Shown in pieces: positions 50,968 to 58,946 of a stretch of DNA of 64,000 bases. Where the stretch lies: the NCBI GenBank assembly GCA_002454505.1, contig DKJA01000128.1, positions 1 through 64,000 on the forward strand, given 5' to 3'. Each line of letters opens with the position of its first letter. The first letter of the stretch is position 1. The notes beneath the pieces were generated by a model. It did not search any database, was not told where the DNA came from, and saw only the letters and a list, made by a program, of their open reading frames with translations. Origin of the DNA: Oxalobacteraceae bacterium UBA6704 (lineage in GTDB: Bacteria; Pseudomonadota; Gammaproteobacteria; Burkholderiales; Burkholderiaceae_D). Both the position numbers and the translations under genes were made by a program.

Positions 50968-51347
50968 TGGACAATGTAAGGATCGACAAATGGCTGTGGG
51001 CGGCCCGCTTCTTCAAGACGCGCAACCTGGCCATCGACGCGATCGACAGCGGTAAAGTGAAAGTGGCGGGCGACCGGATCAAGCCGGCCCGCATCGTCAA
51101 GCTGGGCGAGAAGCTCCACATCGACAACGGCTCGGACGAGTGGGACGTGCTGGTGGTCGGCATCTCCGACAAGCGCCAGGGCGCGCCGATCGCCCGCACC
51201 ATGTACGAGGAAAGCGAAGAGTCCATCGCCCGCCGCAGCAAGGAGCAGGAACGCCGCAAGCTGTTCACGGAACCGGCCGCCGACCTGAAAGGCCGGCCGA
51301 CCAAGCGCGACCGGCGCATTCGCGACCAGATCGACCACGGCGAATAG
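50967..51347 (+). CDS. hslR: S4-domain RNA-binding protein, Hsp15 type
   Basis: 126 residues. The S4 domain is at the N-terminus (RIDKWLWAARFFKTRNLAIDAIDSGKVKVAGDRIKPARIVKLGEKL), then a basic, acidic-patched tail (KEQERRKLFTEPAADLKGRPTKRDRRIRDQID) that is typical of Hsp15. Hsp15 rescues free 50S subunits carrying nascent-chain tRNA after heat shock. The ATG overlaps the clsB stop by one base. Repeat R7 follows a few bases after the stop. Confidence 0.93.
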   Translation: MDNVRIDKWLWAARFFKTRNLAIDAIDSGKVKVAGDRIKPARIVKLGEKLHIDNGSDEWDVLVVGISDKRQGAPIARTMYEESEESIARRSKEQERRKLFTEPAADLKGRPTKRDRRIRDQIDHGE

Positions 51348-51350
51348 TTG

Positions 51351-51433
51351 CCTGGAAAATGGGGACAGACCCCATTTTCCAGGAAATATTGCTTCGCAAA
51401 TGGGGTCTGTCCCCATTTTTGAAGCAATATTTC
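51351..51433. repeat. Repeat R7, paired GGGGACAGACCCC hairpins
   Basis: First hairpin: 14-bp arms 51351-51364 and 51370-51383 with loop ACAGA. Second: outer arms GAAATATTGCTTC (51383-51395) and GAAGCAATATTTC (51421-51433) enclosing AAATGGGGTCTGTCCCCATTT. The two 13-mers are inverted relative to each other. It lies between hslR and tetR. Confidence 0.92.
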
Positions 51434-51497
51434 AAGAGCCATCCCACACCGCGCAACCGCGCGCGTCAAAATAGAACGCCTTCTCTAAAATCTCCGT

Positions 51498-51539
51498 TTG
51501 ACATTTATCCACCACTGGATAATAGTACGAGCGTTCGTA
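51498..51539 (+). promoter_or_regulatory. TetR promoter with overlapping palindromic operator
   Basis: TTGACA (51498-51503) and a plausible -10 TAATAG (51520-51525, 16-nt spacer) lead into TACGA-GCGT-TCGTA (51526-51539), an inverted repeat of five-base arms placed at the expected transcription start. This is the classical layout for autorepression by the TetR-family protein encoded downstream. The assignment of operator to this regulator is inferred. Confidence 0.6.
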
Positions 51540-51607
51540 ATTTTTTTACACGCAGCCTGGCCAATCGAGGGAAAATCGATTTCTTTCTTTCCCATGCAGG
51601 CGCCCAA

Positions 51608-52231
51608 GTGAGTACCTTAGCCATCAACACCTCGACAAAATTCATGCGCAAGGGCGAAATGACCCGTGCCGCCATCCTGGACGTGGCGCTGGACCTTGCC
51701 AGCCGCGACGGCCTGGAAGGCCTGACCATCGGCCTGCTGGCGGACCGGATGAACATGAGCAAGTCCGGCGTGTTCGCCCACTTCGGTTCGCGCGAAGACC
51801 TGCAGCTGGAAGTGCTGAAGCTGTACCACCGCCGTTTCGAGCAGGATGTGTTCTACCCCAGCATCAAGGAGCCACGCGGGCTGCCACGGCTGCGCGCGAT
51901 GTTCGCGCACTGGGTCAAGCGCGTGTCGATCGAGATCGCTTCGGGCTGCATCTATATCAGCGGCGCCGTCGAGTACGACGACCGTCCCGGCCCGATCCGC
52001 GAGGAGCTGGTGGCGATGGTCGGTGCCTGGCAGGGCGCATTGCTGCGCGCGACCCAGCAGGCGATCGAATGCGGCCACCTGAAGGCGGGCACGGACGCGC
52101 AGCAGCTGGTCTATGAAACATACGGCCTGATCCTGGCGGTGCACCACGATGCGCGTTTCCTGCGCATCCCGGGCGCCGTCGAGCGGGCCACGGTGGGCTT
52201 CAACCGCCTCGTCGAGAATTACCAATCCTAG
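51608..52231 (+). CDS. TetR/AcrR family regulator of the fatty-acid oxidation operon
   Basis: 207 residues from the GTG at 51608; an ATG at 51644 (MRKGEMTRAAIL) is an alternative. The HTH region is TRAAILDVALDLASRDGLEGLTIGLLADRMNMSKSGVFAHFGSREDLQLEVLK, where the recognition helix MSKSGVFAHFGS is typical of fatty-acid regulators of the TetR family. The C-terminal domain is divergent and would bind an acyl-CoA or similar ligand. It is upstream of the acyl-CoA dehydrogenase by 60 bases and in the same direction. Confidence 0.88.
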   Translation: MSTLAINTSTKFMRKGEMTRAAILDVALDLASRDGLEGLTIGLLADRMNMSKSGVFAHFGSREDLQLEVLKLYHRRFEQDVFYPSIKEPRGLPRLRAMFAHWVKRVSIEIASGCIYISGAVEYDDRPGPIREELVAMVGAWQGALLRATQQAIECGHLKAGTDAQQLVYETYGLILAVHHDARFLRIPGAVERATVGFNRLVENYQS

Positions 52232-52290
52232 TGCCGGCCAGCGCGCCGGCAGGTCAATTTCAACAGTCAAAAGTCGTCAGGAGATAAAAC

Positions 52291-54081
52291 ATGGGTCAAT
52301 ACGTCGCGCCAATCCGGGATATGCAATTCGTGCTGCACGAGTTCCTGAACGTGGCAGAGCAGCTGAAAGAATTGCCGGCCCACGCCGACACCGACGCCGA
52401 CATCATCAACGCGGTCCTGGAAGAGGGCGGCAAGTTCACGTCCGAAGTGCTGTTCCCGCTGAACCACTCGGGCGACCGCGAAGGCTGCCACCACGATGCG
52501 GCGGCCAAGACCGTGACGACGCCGAAAGGCTACAAGGAAGCGGACTAGCAGTACGTCGAAGGCGGCTGGGCCGCGCTGGCATGCGATCCGGAATACGGCG
52601 GCCAGGGCCTGCCGGTCGTGCTGAACAACTCGTTCTACGAGATGCTCAACTCGTCGAACCAGGCGTGGACGATGTACCCGGGCCTGTCCCACGGCGCCTA
52701 CGAGTGCCTGAAGGAACACGGCACCGACGACCAGAAGAAAACCTACCTGCCGAAGCTCGTCTCCGGCGAATGGACCGGCACGATGTGCCTGACCGAACCG
52801 CACTGCGGCACCGACCTGGGCCTGCTGCGTTCGAAAGCCATCCCGAACGAAGACGGTTCGTGGACCATCACCGGCAACAAGATCTTCATCTCCGCCGGCG
52901 AGCACGACATGGCCGAGAACATCCTGCACCTGGTGCTGGCCCGCGTGCCGGACGCACCGGAAGGCTCGAAAGGCATCTCGCTGTTCCTCGTGCCGAAATT
53001 CCTGCCGAACGCGGACGGTTCCGTCGGCGAGCGCAACCCGATCTTCTGCGGCGCCATCGAAGAAAAGATGGGCATCCATGGTAACTCCACCTGCCAGATG
53101 AACCTGGACGGCGCCAAGGGCTGGATCATCGGCCAGCCGAACAAAGGCCTGAACGCGATGTTCGTGTTCATGAACGCGGCCCGCCTGGGCGTGGGCATGC
53201 AGTCGCTGGGCCTGACGGAAGTCGCGTACCAGAACGCGCTGGTGTACGCCAAGGACCGCCTGCAGATGCGCAGCCTGTCCGGCGTGAAGGCACCGGACAA
53301 GCCGGCCGACCCGATCATCGTCCACCCGGACGTGCGCCGCATGCTGCTCACCGCCAAGGCCTACGCCGAAGGCGGCCGCGCCTTCACCAGCTACGTCGCA
53401 CTGCAGATCGACCGCGAACTGAACCACCCCGACGAAGAAGTGCGGAAGGAAGCCGCCGACGAAGTGGCGCTGCTGACGCCAGTCGTGAAAGCCTTCATCA
53501 CCGACAACGGCTGGATCGCCACGTCGGAAGCGATGCAGGTATTCGGCGGCCACGGCTACATCAGCGAGTGGGGCATGGAGCAGTACGTGCGCGATGCCCG
53601 CATCAACATGATCTACGAAGGCACGAACACCGTGCAGTCGCTCGATCTGCTGGGCCGCAAGATCCTGATGGACAACGGCGCCAAGCTGCGCAAGTTCGGC
53701 GAAAAAATCCGCGCTTACGTGGAAGAACACGGCACGGACGAAGCGATGTCCGAGTTCATCACGCCGCTGGGCGAGCTGGGCGACAAGGTCGGCAAGCTGA
53801 CGATGGAAATCGGCATGAAGGCCTTCCAGAACCCGGACGAAGTGGGCGCGGCCGCCGTGCCTTACCTGCGCGTCGTCGGCCACCTGGTGTACAGCTACTT
53901 CTTCGCGCAGATGGCGAAGATCGCGCTGGAAAAACAGGACTCGGACGACACGTTCTACAAGGCCAAGCTGCAAACGGCGCGCTTCTACTTCGGCCGCCTG
54001 TACCCGGAAACCGCGATGCTGATCCGCCAGGCCCGTTCGGGCGCGGCGAACCTGATGGCGCTGGACGCCGACCTGTTCTAA
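52291..54081 (+). pseudogene. Acyl-CoA dehydrogenase interrupted by an in-frame amber codon
   Basis: FAD-dependent first step of beta-oxidation. Read through the codon at 52546-52548 (TAG), the frame is 596 residues, the usual length of this large acyl-CoA dehydrogenase subgroup. The first 85 residues (MGQYVAPIRDMQFVLHEF..., GGKFTSEVLFPLNHSGD) and the rest (ALACDPEYGGQGLP, MCLTEPHCGTDLG, FISAGEHD, VFGGHGYISEWGMEQYVRDARI) are intact and in the same frame. CAGGAG precedes the ATG. The codon falls between YKEAD and QYVEGGW. A sequencing error, a recent nonsense mutation or read-through are all possible; several neighbours use TAG as a normal stop. The downstream fragment has no good start. Confidence 0.85.
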
Positions 54082-54093
54082 GGATTGAGAAAA

Positions 54094-56493
54094 ATGACCA
54101 ATTTCACCGTTAAAAAAGTCGCCGTCCTCGGCGCCGGCGTGATGGGCGCGCAGATCGCTGCCCACTGCGTGAATGCCAAGGTGCAGGTCGTGCTGTTCGA
54201 CCTGCCAGGGAAAGAAGGCACCCCGAAAAACGGCATCGTGCTGAAGGCCATCGAAGGCCTGAAAAAGCTGTCGCCGGCACCGCTGGGCGACAAGGAAGAC
54301 GCCGCGCTGATCCAGGTGGCCAACTACGAGGACAACCTCGACCAGCTGGCCGACTGCGACCTGATCATCGAAGCGATCGCCGAGCGCCTGGACTGGAAGC
54401 ACGACCTGTACAAAAAGGTCGCGCCGCACATCGGCGCCAACGCGATCTTCGCGTCGAACACGTCCGGCCTGCCGATCGAGCAGCTGGCCGAAGGCTTCGA
54501 TGCGGACCTGAAGGCGCGCTTCTGCGGCGTGCACTTCTTCAACCCGCCGCGCTACATGCACCTGGTGGAACTGATCCCGACCGCAGCGACCCGTCCGGAA
54601 ATCCTCGACCAGCTCGAGACCCTCCTGACGTCCGTGCTGGGCAAGGGCGTCGTGCGCGCCAAAGACACGCCGAACTTCATCGCCAACCGCGTCGGCATCT
54701 TCGGCATGCTGGCCACGATCCACGAAGCCGAGAAATTCGGCCTGTCCGTCGACGTCGTCGATGATCTGACCGGTGCGAAGCTGGGCCGCGCCAAGTCCGG
54801 CACGTTCCGCACCGCGGACGTCGTCGGCCTGGACACGATGGGCCATGTGATCAAGACGATGCAGGACAACCTGAAGGATGATCCATTCTTCGAGGTCTAT
54901 AAAACGCCGGCCGTGCTGTCGAAACTGATCGAAGGCGGCGCGCTGGGCCAGAAGACGGGCGCGGGCTTCTACAAGAAAGTCGGCAAGGATATCCAGCGCC
55001 TCGACTTCGCCAGCGGCGAATACGTGACGGGCGGCGCGAAAGCGGCCGACATCATCGGCCGCATCCTGAAAGAGAAGGACCCGGTCAAGAAATTCAAGGC
55101 GCTGCGCGAATCGACGAACCCGCAAGGCCAGTTCCTGTGGGCGATCTTCCGCGACGCATTCCACTACATCGCCTACCACCTGGACACGATCGCCGACAAC
55201 GCGCGCGACGTGGACTTCGCGATGCGCTGGGGCTTCGGCTGGAAAGTGGGCCCGTTCGAAACGTGGCAGGCCGCCGGCTGGAAGCAGATCGCCGAGTGGG
55301 TCAAGGAAGACATCGATGCCGGCAAGGCGCTGACCAACGCGCCGCTGCCAGCCTGGGTGTTCGATGAAAAGGTCGCGGAGAAGGGCGTGCACACGCCGGA
55401 AGGTTCGTACTCCGCCAAGTCGGGCACCTATGTGCCGCGTTCCGACCTCGCCGTTTATAAGCGCCAGGAATTCCGTGCGCCAGTGCTGGGCTCGGGCGAC
55501 ATCGACCCGGCCAAGGCCGGCACCACCGTGTTCGAAGACGACTCCGTGCGCCTGTGGCACTCGGGCGACGACGTGCTGGTCGTGTCCATCAAGACCAAGC
55601 TGCACGTGATCGGCCAGGGCGTCATCGACGGCCTGAAAAAAGGCCTCGTGGAAGCCGAGAAGAACTTCAAGGGCATGGTGATCTGGGGCACGGATGCGGC
55701 CGAAGGCGGCGCGTTCTCCGCCGGCGCCGACCTGCAGTCCGCCCTGCCGGCCTTCATGGCCGGCGGCGCGAAGGCGCTCGATCCGCTGATCCGCGACCTG
55801 CAGAACACCTTCATGGCGATGAAATATTCGAACGTGCCGGTCGTCGCTGCTGTTGCAGGCCTGGCGCTGGGCGGCGGCTGCGAAATGGCGCTGCACGCGT
55901 CGAAGCGCGTTGCATCCGTCGAGTCGTACATCGGCCTGGTGGAAGTGGGCGTGGGCCTGATCCCGGCCGGCGGCGGTTTGAAGGAAGCAGCCGTGCGCGC
56001 CTTCAAGGAAGCAAAGGGCAACGACATCCTGCAATTCCTGAAGGTCGGCTTCACCAACGCGGCCACCGCGAACGTGTCGAAATCCGCGCTGGAAGCGAAG
56101 GCGATGGGCTACCTGAAGGAAGACGACATCATCGTCTTCAACCCATACGAATTGCTGCACGTGGCGAAAACCACGGCGCGCGCGATGTTCGATGCGGGCT
56201 ACCGCGCACCGCTGCAGCGCCCTGTCACGGTGACGGGCCGCTATGGCTGGGGCACGATCCGCGGCCAGCTGGTCAACATGCGCGACGGCGGCTTCATCTC
56301 CGCGCACGACTACAAGCTGGGCGACATGATCGCGGAAATCGTCTCGGGCGGCGACATCGACCAGGGCAGCGTGGTCAGCGAGCAGTGGCTGCTGGACCTG
56401 GAACGCAAGGCCTTCCTGGAACTGCTGAACAACCCGAAAACGCAGGAACGGATCATGGGCATGCTGCAGACCGGCAAGCCGGTGCGCAACTGA
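54094..56493 (+). CDS. 3-hydroxyacyl-CoA dehydrogenase/enoyl-CoA hydratase bifunctional protein
   Basis: Second and third steps of beta-oxidation in one chain. It has 799 residues from the ATG at 54094, with AAGGA upstream. The NAD-binding dehydrogenase domain comes first (KVAVLGAGVMGAQIAAHCVN; GVHFFNPPRYMHLVELIPT; DTPNFIANRVGIF). The crotonase domain follows near residues 480-760 (GAFSAGADLQSALP, VAAVAGLALGGGCEMALHASKRVAS, YIGLVEVGVGLIPAGGGLKE). This order (dehydrogenase first) is the FadN-like arrangement, the reverse of E. coli FadB. It is 12 bases from the dehydrogenase gene and 21 from the thiolase. Confidence 0.94.
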   Translation: MTNFTVKKVAVLGAGVMGAQIAAHCVNAKVQVVLFDLPGKEGTPKNGIVLKAIEGLKKLSPAPLGDKEDAALIQVANYEDNLDQLADCDLIIEAIAERLDWKHDLYKKVAPHIGANAIFASNTSGLPIEQLAEGFDADLKARFCGVHFFNPPRYMHLVELIPTAATRPEILDQLETLLTSVLGKGVVRAKDTPNFIANRVGIFGMLATIHEAEKFGLSVDVVDDLTGAKLGRAKSGTFRTADVVGLDTMGHVIKTMQDNLKDDPFFEVYKTPAVLSKLIEGGALGQKTGAGFYKKVGKDIQRLDFASGEYVTGGAKAADIIGRILKEKDPVKKFKALRESTNPQGQFLWAIFRDAFHYIAYHLDTIADNARDVDFAMRWGFGWKVGPFETWQAAGWKQIAEWVKEDIDAGKALTNAPLPAWVFDEKVAEKGVHTPEGSYSAKSGTYVPRSDLAVYKRQEFRAPVLGSGDIDPAKAGTTVFEDDSVRLWHSGDDVLVVSIKTKLHVIGQGVIDGLKKGLVEAEKNFKGMVIWGTDAAEGGAFSAGADLQSALPAFMAGGAKALDPLIRDLQNTFMAMKYSNVPVVAAVAGLALGGGCEMALHASKRVASVESYIGLVEVGVGLIPAGGGLKEAAVRAFKEAKGNDILQFLKVGFTNAATANVSKSALEAKAMGYLKEDDIIVFNPYELLHVAKTTARAMFDAGYRAPLQRPVTVTGRYGWGTIRGQLVNMRDGGFISAHDYKLGDMIAEIVSGGDIDQGSVVSEQWLLDLERKAFLELLNNPKTQERIMGMLQTGKPVRN

Positions 56494-56514
56494 TCGCTGA
56501 ACTAAGGAACTGAC

Positions 56515-57711
56515 ATGAGCAAACAACTTCAAGACGCATACATCGTCGCAGCGACCCGTACCCCGATCGGCAAGGCGCCGCGCGGCATGTTCCGCAACAC
56601 CCGCCCGGACGACCTGCTGGTGCACGCCATCAAGGGCGCCATGGCCGCCGTGCCGAACCTGGACCCGGCGCTGATCGTCGACGCGATCATCGGCTGCTCG
56701 TTCCCGGAAGCGGAGCAGGGCTTCAACATCGCCCGCAACTCGGTGATCCTGGCCGGCCTGCCGAACACCGTGGGCGGCGTGACCGTCAACCGCTACTGCG
56801 CGTCGGGCATCACCGCGCTGGCGATGGCGGCGGACCGCATCCGCGTCGGCGAAGCCGATGTGATGCTGGCCGGCGGCATCGAATCGATGTCGATGGTGCC
56901 GATGATGGGCCACCACCCATCGATCAATATGGAAACGTTCAAGGACGAGAACGTGGGCCTGGCCTACGGCATGGGCCTGACGGCCGAGAACGTGGCGAAG
57001 CAATGGAAAGTGTCGCGCGAAGACCAGGATGCGTTCGGCCTGGAATCGCACCGCAAGGCCATCGCCGCGCAGCAGTCCGGCCAGTTCAAGGACGAGATCA
57101 CGCCGGTGGAAATCGTCACCCGCACGCCGGATCTGCGCACCGGCGAGATCAAGGTCGGCAAACGCACCGTGGACCAGGATGAAGGCCCGCGCGCCGATGC
57201 GTCGATCGAATCGATGGCCAAGCTGAAGCCAGTGTTCGCCGCCAAGGGCACCGTGACGGCGGCCACGTCGTCGCAGATGTCCGATGGCGCCGGCGCGCTG
57301 CTGGTCGTCTCCGAGAAGATCCTGAAAGAGCACAACCTGACGCCGCTGGCCAAGTTCTCGTCGTTCGCCGTGCGCGGCGTGCCGCCGGAAATCATGGGCA
57401 TCGGTCCGAAGGTGGCGATTCCCGCCGCACTGGCCGCCGCCGGCATCACGCAGGACCAGCTGGACTGGATCGAGCTGAACGAAGCCTTCGCCGCCCAGGC
57501 GCTGGCCGTGATCCGCGACCTGAACCTGGACACGTCGAAAGTCAACCCGCTGGGCGGCGCCATCGCGCTGGGCCACCCGCTGGGCGCCACCGGTGCGATC
57601 CGCGCCGCGACCGTCGTGCACGCACTGCGCCGCAACAACCTGAAGTACGGCATGGTGACGATGTGCGTCGGCGCCGGCATGGGCGCGGCGGGCATCATCG
57701 AACGCGTGTAA
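56515..57711 (+). CDS. Acetyl-CoA C-acyltransferase (thiolase)
   Basis: Cleaves 3-ketoacyl-CoA, the last beta-oxidation step. It has 398 residues. The acyl-binding Cys is in VNRYCASGITALAMAADRI, the His of the GHPLGATGA motif is in ALGHPLGATGAIRAATVVHAL, and the second catalytic Cys is in MVTMCVGAGMGAAGIIERV. The opening AYIVAATRTPIGKAPRGMFRNTRPDDLL fits degradative thiolases. The distance of 21 nt to the upstream bifunctional gene and AAGGA before the ATG mark an operon. Confidence 0.95.
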   Translation: MSKQLQDAYIVAATRTPIGKAPRGMFRNTRPDDLLVHAIKGAMAAVPNLDPALIVDAIIGCSFPEAEQGFNIARNSVILAGLPNTVGGVTVNRYCASGITALAMAADRIRVGEADVMLAGGIESMSMVPMMGHHPSINMETFKDENVGLAYGMGLTAENVAKQWKVSREDQDAFGLESHRKAIAAQQSGQFKDEITPVEIVTRTPDLRTGEIKVGKRTVDQDEGPRADASIESMAKLKPVFAAKGTVTAATSSQMSDGAGALLVVSEKILKEHNLTPLAKFSSFAVRGVPPEIMGIGPKVAIPAALAAAGITQDQLDWIELNEAFAAQALAVIRDLNLDTSKVNPLGGAIALGHPLGATGAIRAATVVHALRRNNLKYGMVTMCVGAGMGAAGIIERV

Positions 57712-57734
57712 TCGTCTAGCTGACAGCCGATACC

Positions 57735-57767
57735 AAGGGCGCCGCGGATTGCCATCCCGGCGCCCTT
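57735..57767 (+). terminator. GC-rich hairpin between thiolase and enoyl-CoA hydratase
   Basis: AAGGGCGCCG (57735-57744) pairs with CGGCGCCCTT (57758-57767). No T tract follows, so it is not a full intrinsic terminator; it may reduce read-through or stabilise the upstream message. Confidence 0.5.
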
Positions 57768-57794
57768 CATCATTCAAAACAAGGACAAGAGACA

Positions 57795-58574
57795 ATGGAC
57801 ATTATCGTCACCAAGGCGAACGGCATCCTGACGCTGGAATTCAACCGCCCGGAGCGCAAGAACGCGATCACCGGCGCGATGTACCAGACGCTGGCCGACG
57901 AGATCAACGCCGCCGAAACGGATACCGCGGTGCGCGCGATCCTCATCGCCGGCAAGCCGGAAATCTTCACGGCCGGGAACGACCTGGAAGACTTCATGAA
58001 GACGGCCACCGGCAGCGATGGCGTCGACTTCCTGAACCGCCCCGTGTTCCAGTTCATGCGCGCGCTGGCCGGTTCCACCAAGCCGGTGGTGGCGGCAGTG
58101 GGCGGCATGGCCGTCGGCATCGGCACCACGCTGCTGATGCACTGCGACCTGGTGTACGCGAGCGACAGCGCGAAGTTCTCCGTGCCGTTCGCGCAGCTGG
58201 GCCTGTGCCCGGAGTTCGGCTCGTCGCTGCTGATGCCGCTGGCCGGCGGCCACGCGCGCGCCGCTGAAAAGCTGATGCTGGGCGAGCCGTTCACCGCCCA
58301 GGAAGCCTGCGACATGGGCATCGTCTCGAAGGTGCTGCCGCCGGCCGAGCTGCTGGCCCACGCGCAGGCGCAGGCCGCCAAGCTGGTGGCGCTGCCCGCC
58401 GCATCGATCCGCACGACCAAGCGGTTGATGACGTCCACGCGCAAGGCGCAGTTGCAGGAGGTGATCGATGCCGAGAGCAAGCTGTTTGCCGAGATGCTGC
58501 AGGGGCCGGAGGCGAAGGAGGCGTTCACGGCCTTCTTCCAGAAGCGGAAGCCGGATTTTACGAAGTTTGCCTGA
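57795..58574 (+). CDS. Enoyl-CoA hydratase/isomerase family protein
   Basis: 259 residues, the simple crotonase size. Motifs are GILTLEFNRPERKNAITGAMYQTL, IFTAGNDLEDFM (first oxyanion loop), VVAAVGGMAVGIGTTLLMHCDLVYAS (second loop) and FSVPFAQLGLCPEFGSSLLMPLAGG. The motif with CPEFGS rather than the EhhE pair of classical hydratases suggests isomerase or a specialised hydratase activity. The start is preceded by AGGACAAGAGACA. It closes the operon, and no terminator with a T run follows it. Confidence 0.9.
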   Translation: MDIIVTKANGILTLEFNRPERKNAITGAMYQTLADEINAAETDTAVRAILIAGKPEIFTAGNDLEDFMKTATGSDGVDFLNRPVFQFMRALAGSTKPVVAAVGGMAVGIGTTLLMHCDLVYASDSAKFSVPFAQLGLCPEFGSSLLMPLAGGHARAAEKLMLGEPFTAQEACDMGIVSKVLPPAELLAHAQAQAAKLVALPAASIRTTKRLMTSTRKAQLQEVIDAESKLFAEMLQGPEAKEAFTAFFQKRKPDFTKFA

Positions 58575-58581
58575 TATTGAT

Positions 58582-58698
58582 GTGAGTGATCGATCATATT
58601 TGATGCTGTTTAATACTTGATTTCATTCTGAAGTGATTGATCGATCACATTTTTATGCAATAAGCCTCGTATATGATAATATATGATCGATCTATCAC
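58582..58698. promoter_or_regulatory. Three HipB-type operator boxes upstream of hipBA
   Basis: Three related 16-mers: GTGAGTGATCGATCAT (58582-58597), GTGATTGATCGATCAC (58633-58648, a near-perfect palindrome) and, inverted, ATGATCGATCTATCAC (58683-58698). The starts are 51 and 50 bp apart, near five helical turns. The third box overlaps the A/T-rich region with possible -10 sequences and ends just before the hipB Shine-Dalgarno. Binding by HipB(-HipA) is inferred from position and palindromy. Confidence 0.7.
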
Positions 58699-58709
58699 AT
58701 GAGGTTTCC

Positions 58710-58946
58710 ATGGCAGCGCCGGAAAACGCAGTTGTAGTGTTGAGCACGACATCCGAGCTGGGCGGTGTCGTGCGTGCAATCCGCAGGGATCAGGGCTTGA
58801 CCCAGCTGGACGTGGCAGGACTCGCAGGCCTCAGTAATCGCTTCGTGATCGATCTCGAGCGGGGCAAGGCGACGCTGCAGATGCAAAAAGTCCTCGACGT
58901 GTTGAGCCTTCTCGGTTTGGAAGTGACGATCCGGAAAAAACCATGA
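58710..58946 (+). CDS. hipB: HipB-like XRE-family antitoxin
   Basis: 78 residues from the ATG at 58710 (GAGG at 58701-58704). A nine-codon longer start at 58683 is possible but lies within operator box 3. The XRE helix-turn-helix is readable: LGGVVRAIRRDQGLTQLDVAGLAGLSNRFVIDLERGKATLQMQKVLDVLSLLGLEVTI, ending in the short beta-strand typical of HipB. It should repress its own operon and neutralise HipA. The stop overlaps the start of hipA (ATGA). Confidence 0.9.
   Translation: MAAPENAVVVLSTTSELGGVVRAIRRDQGLTQLDVAGLAGLSNRFVIDLERGKATLQMQKVLDVLSLLGLEVTIRKKP

Noticed and set aside
52546..52548. Genome-wide reassignment of TAG to an amino acid
   Set aside because: TAG ends several normal-length genes in the window (for example the genes ending at 9324, 20884, 49797, 51347 and 52231).
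52267..57795. A 1842-codon open frame on the minus strand across the whole beta-oxidation operon
   Set aside because: It is the antisense frame of strongly GC3-biased genes; it is rich in His/Arg/Gln with no domain, no Shine-Dalgarno and full overlap with well-supported genes.
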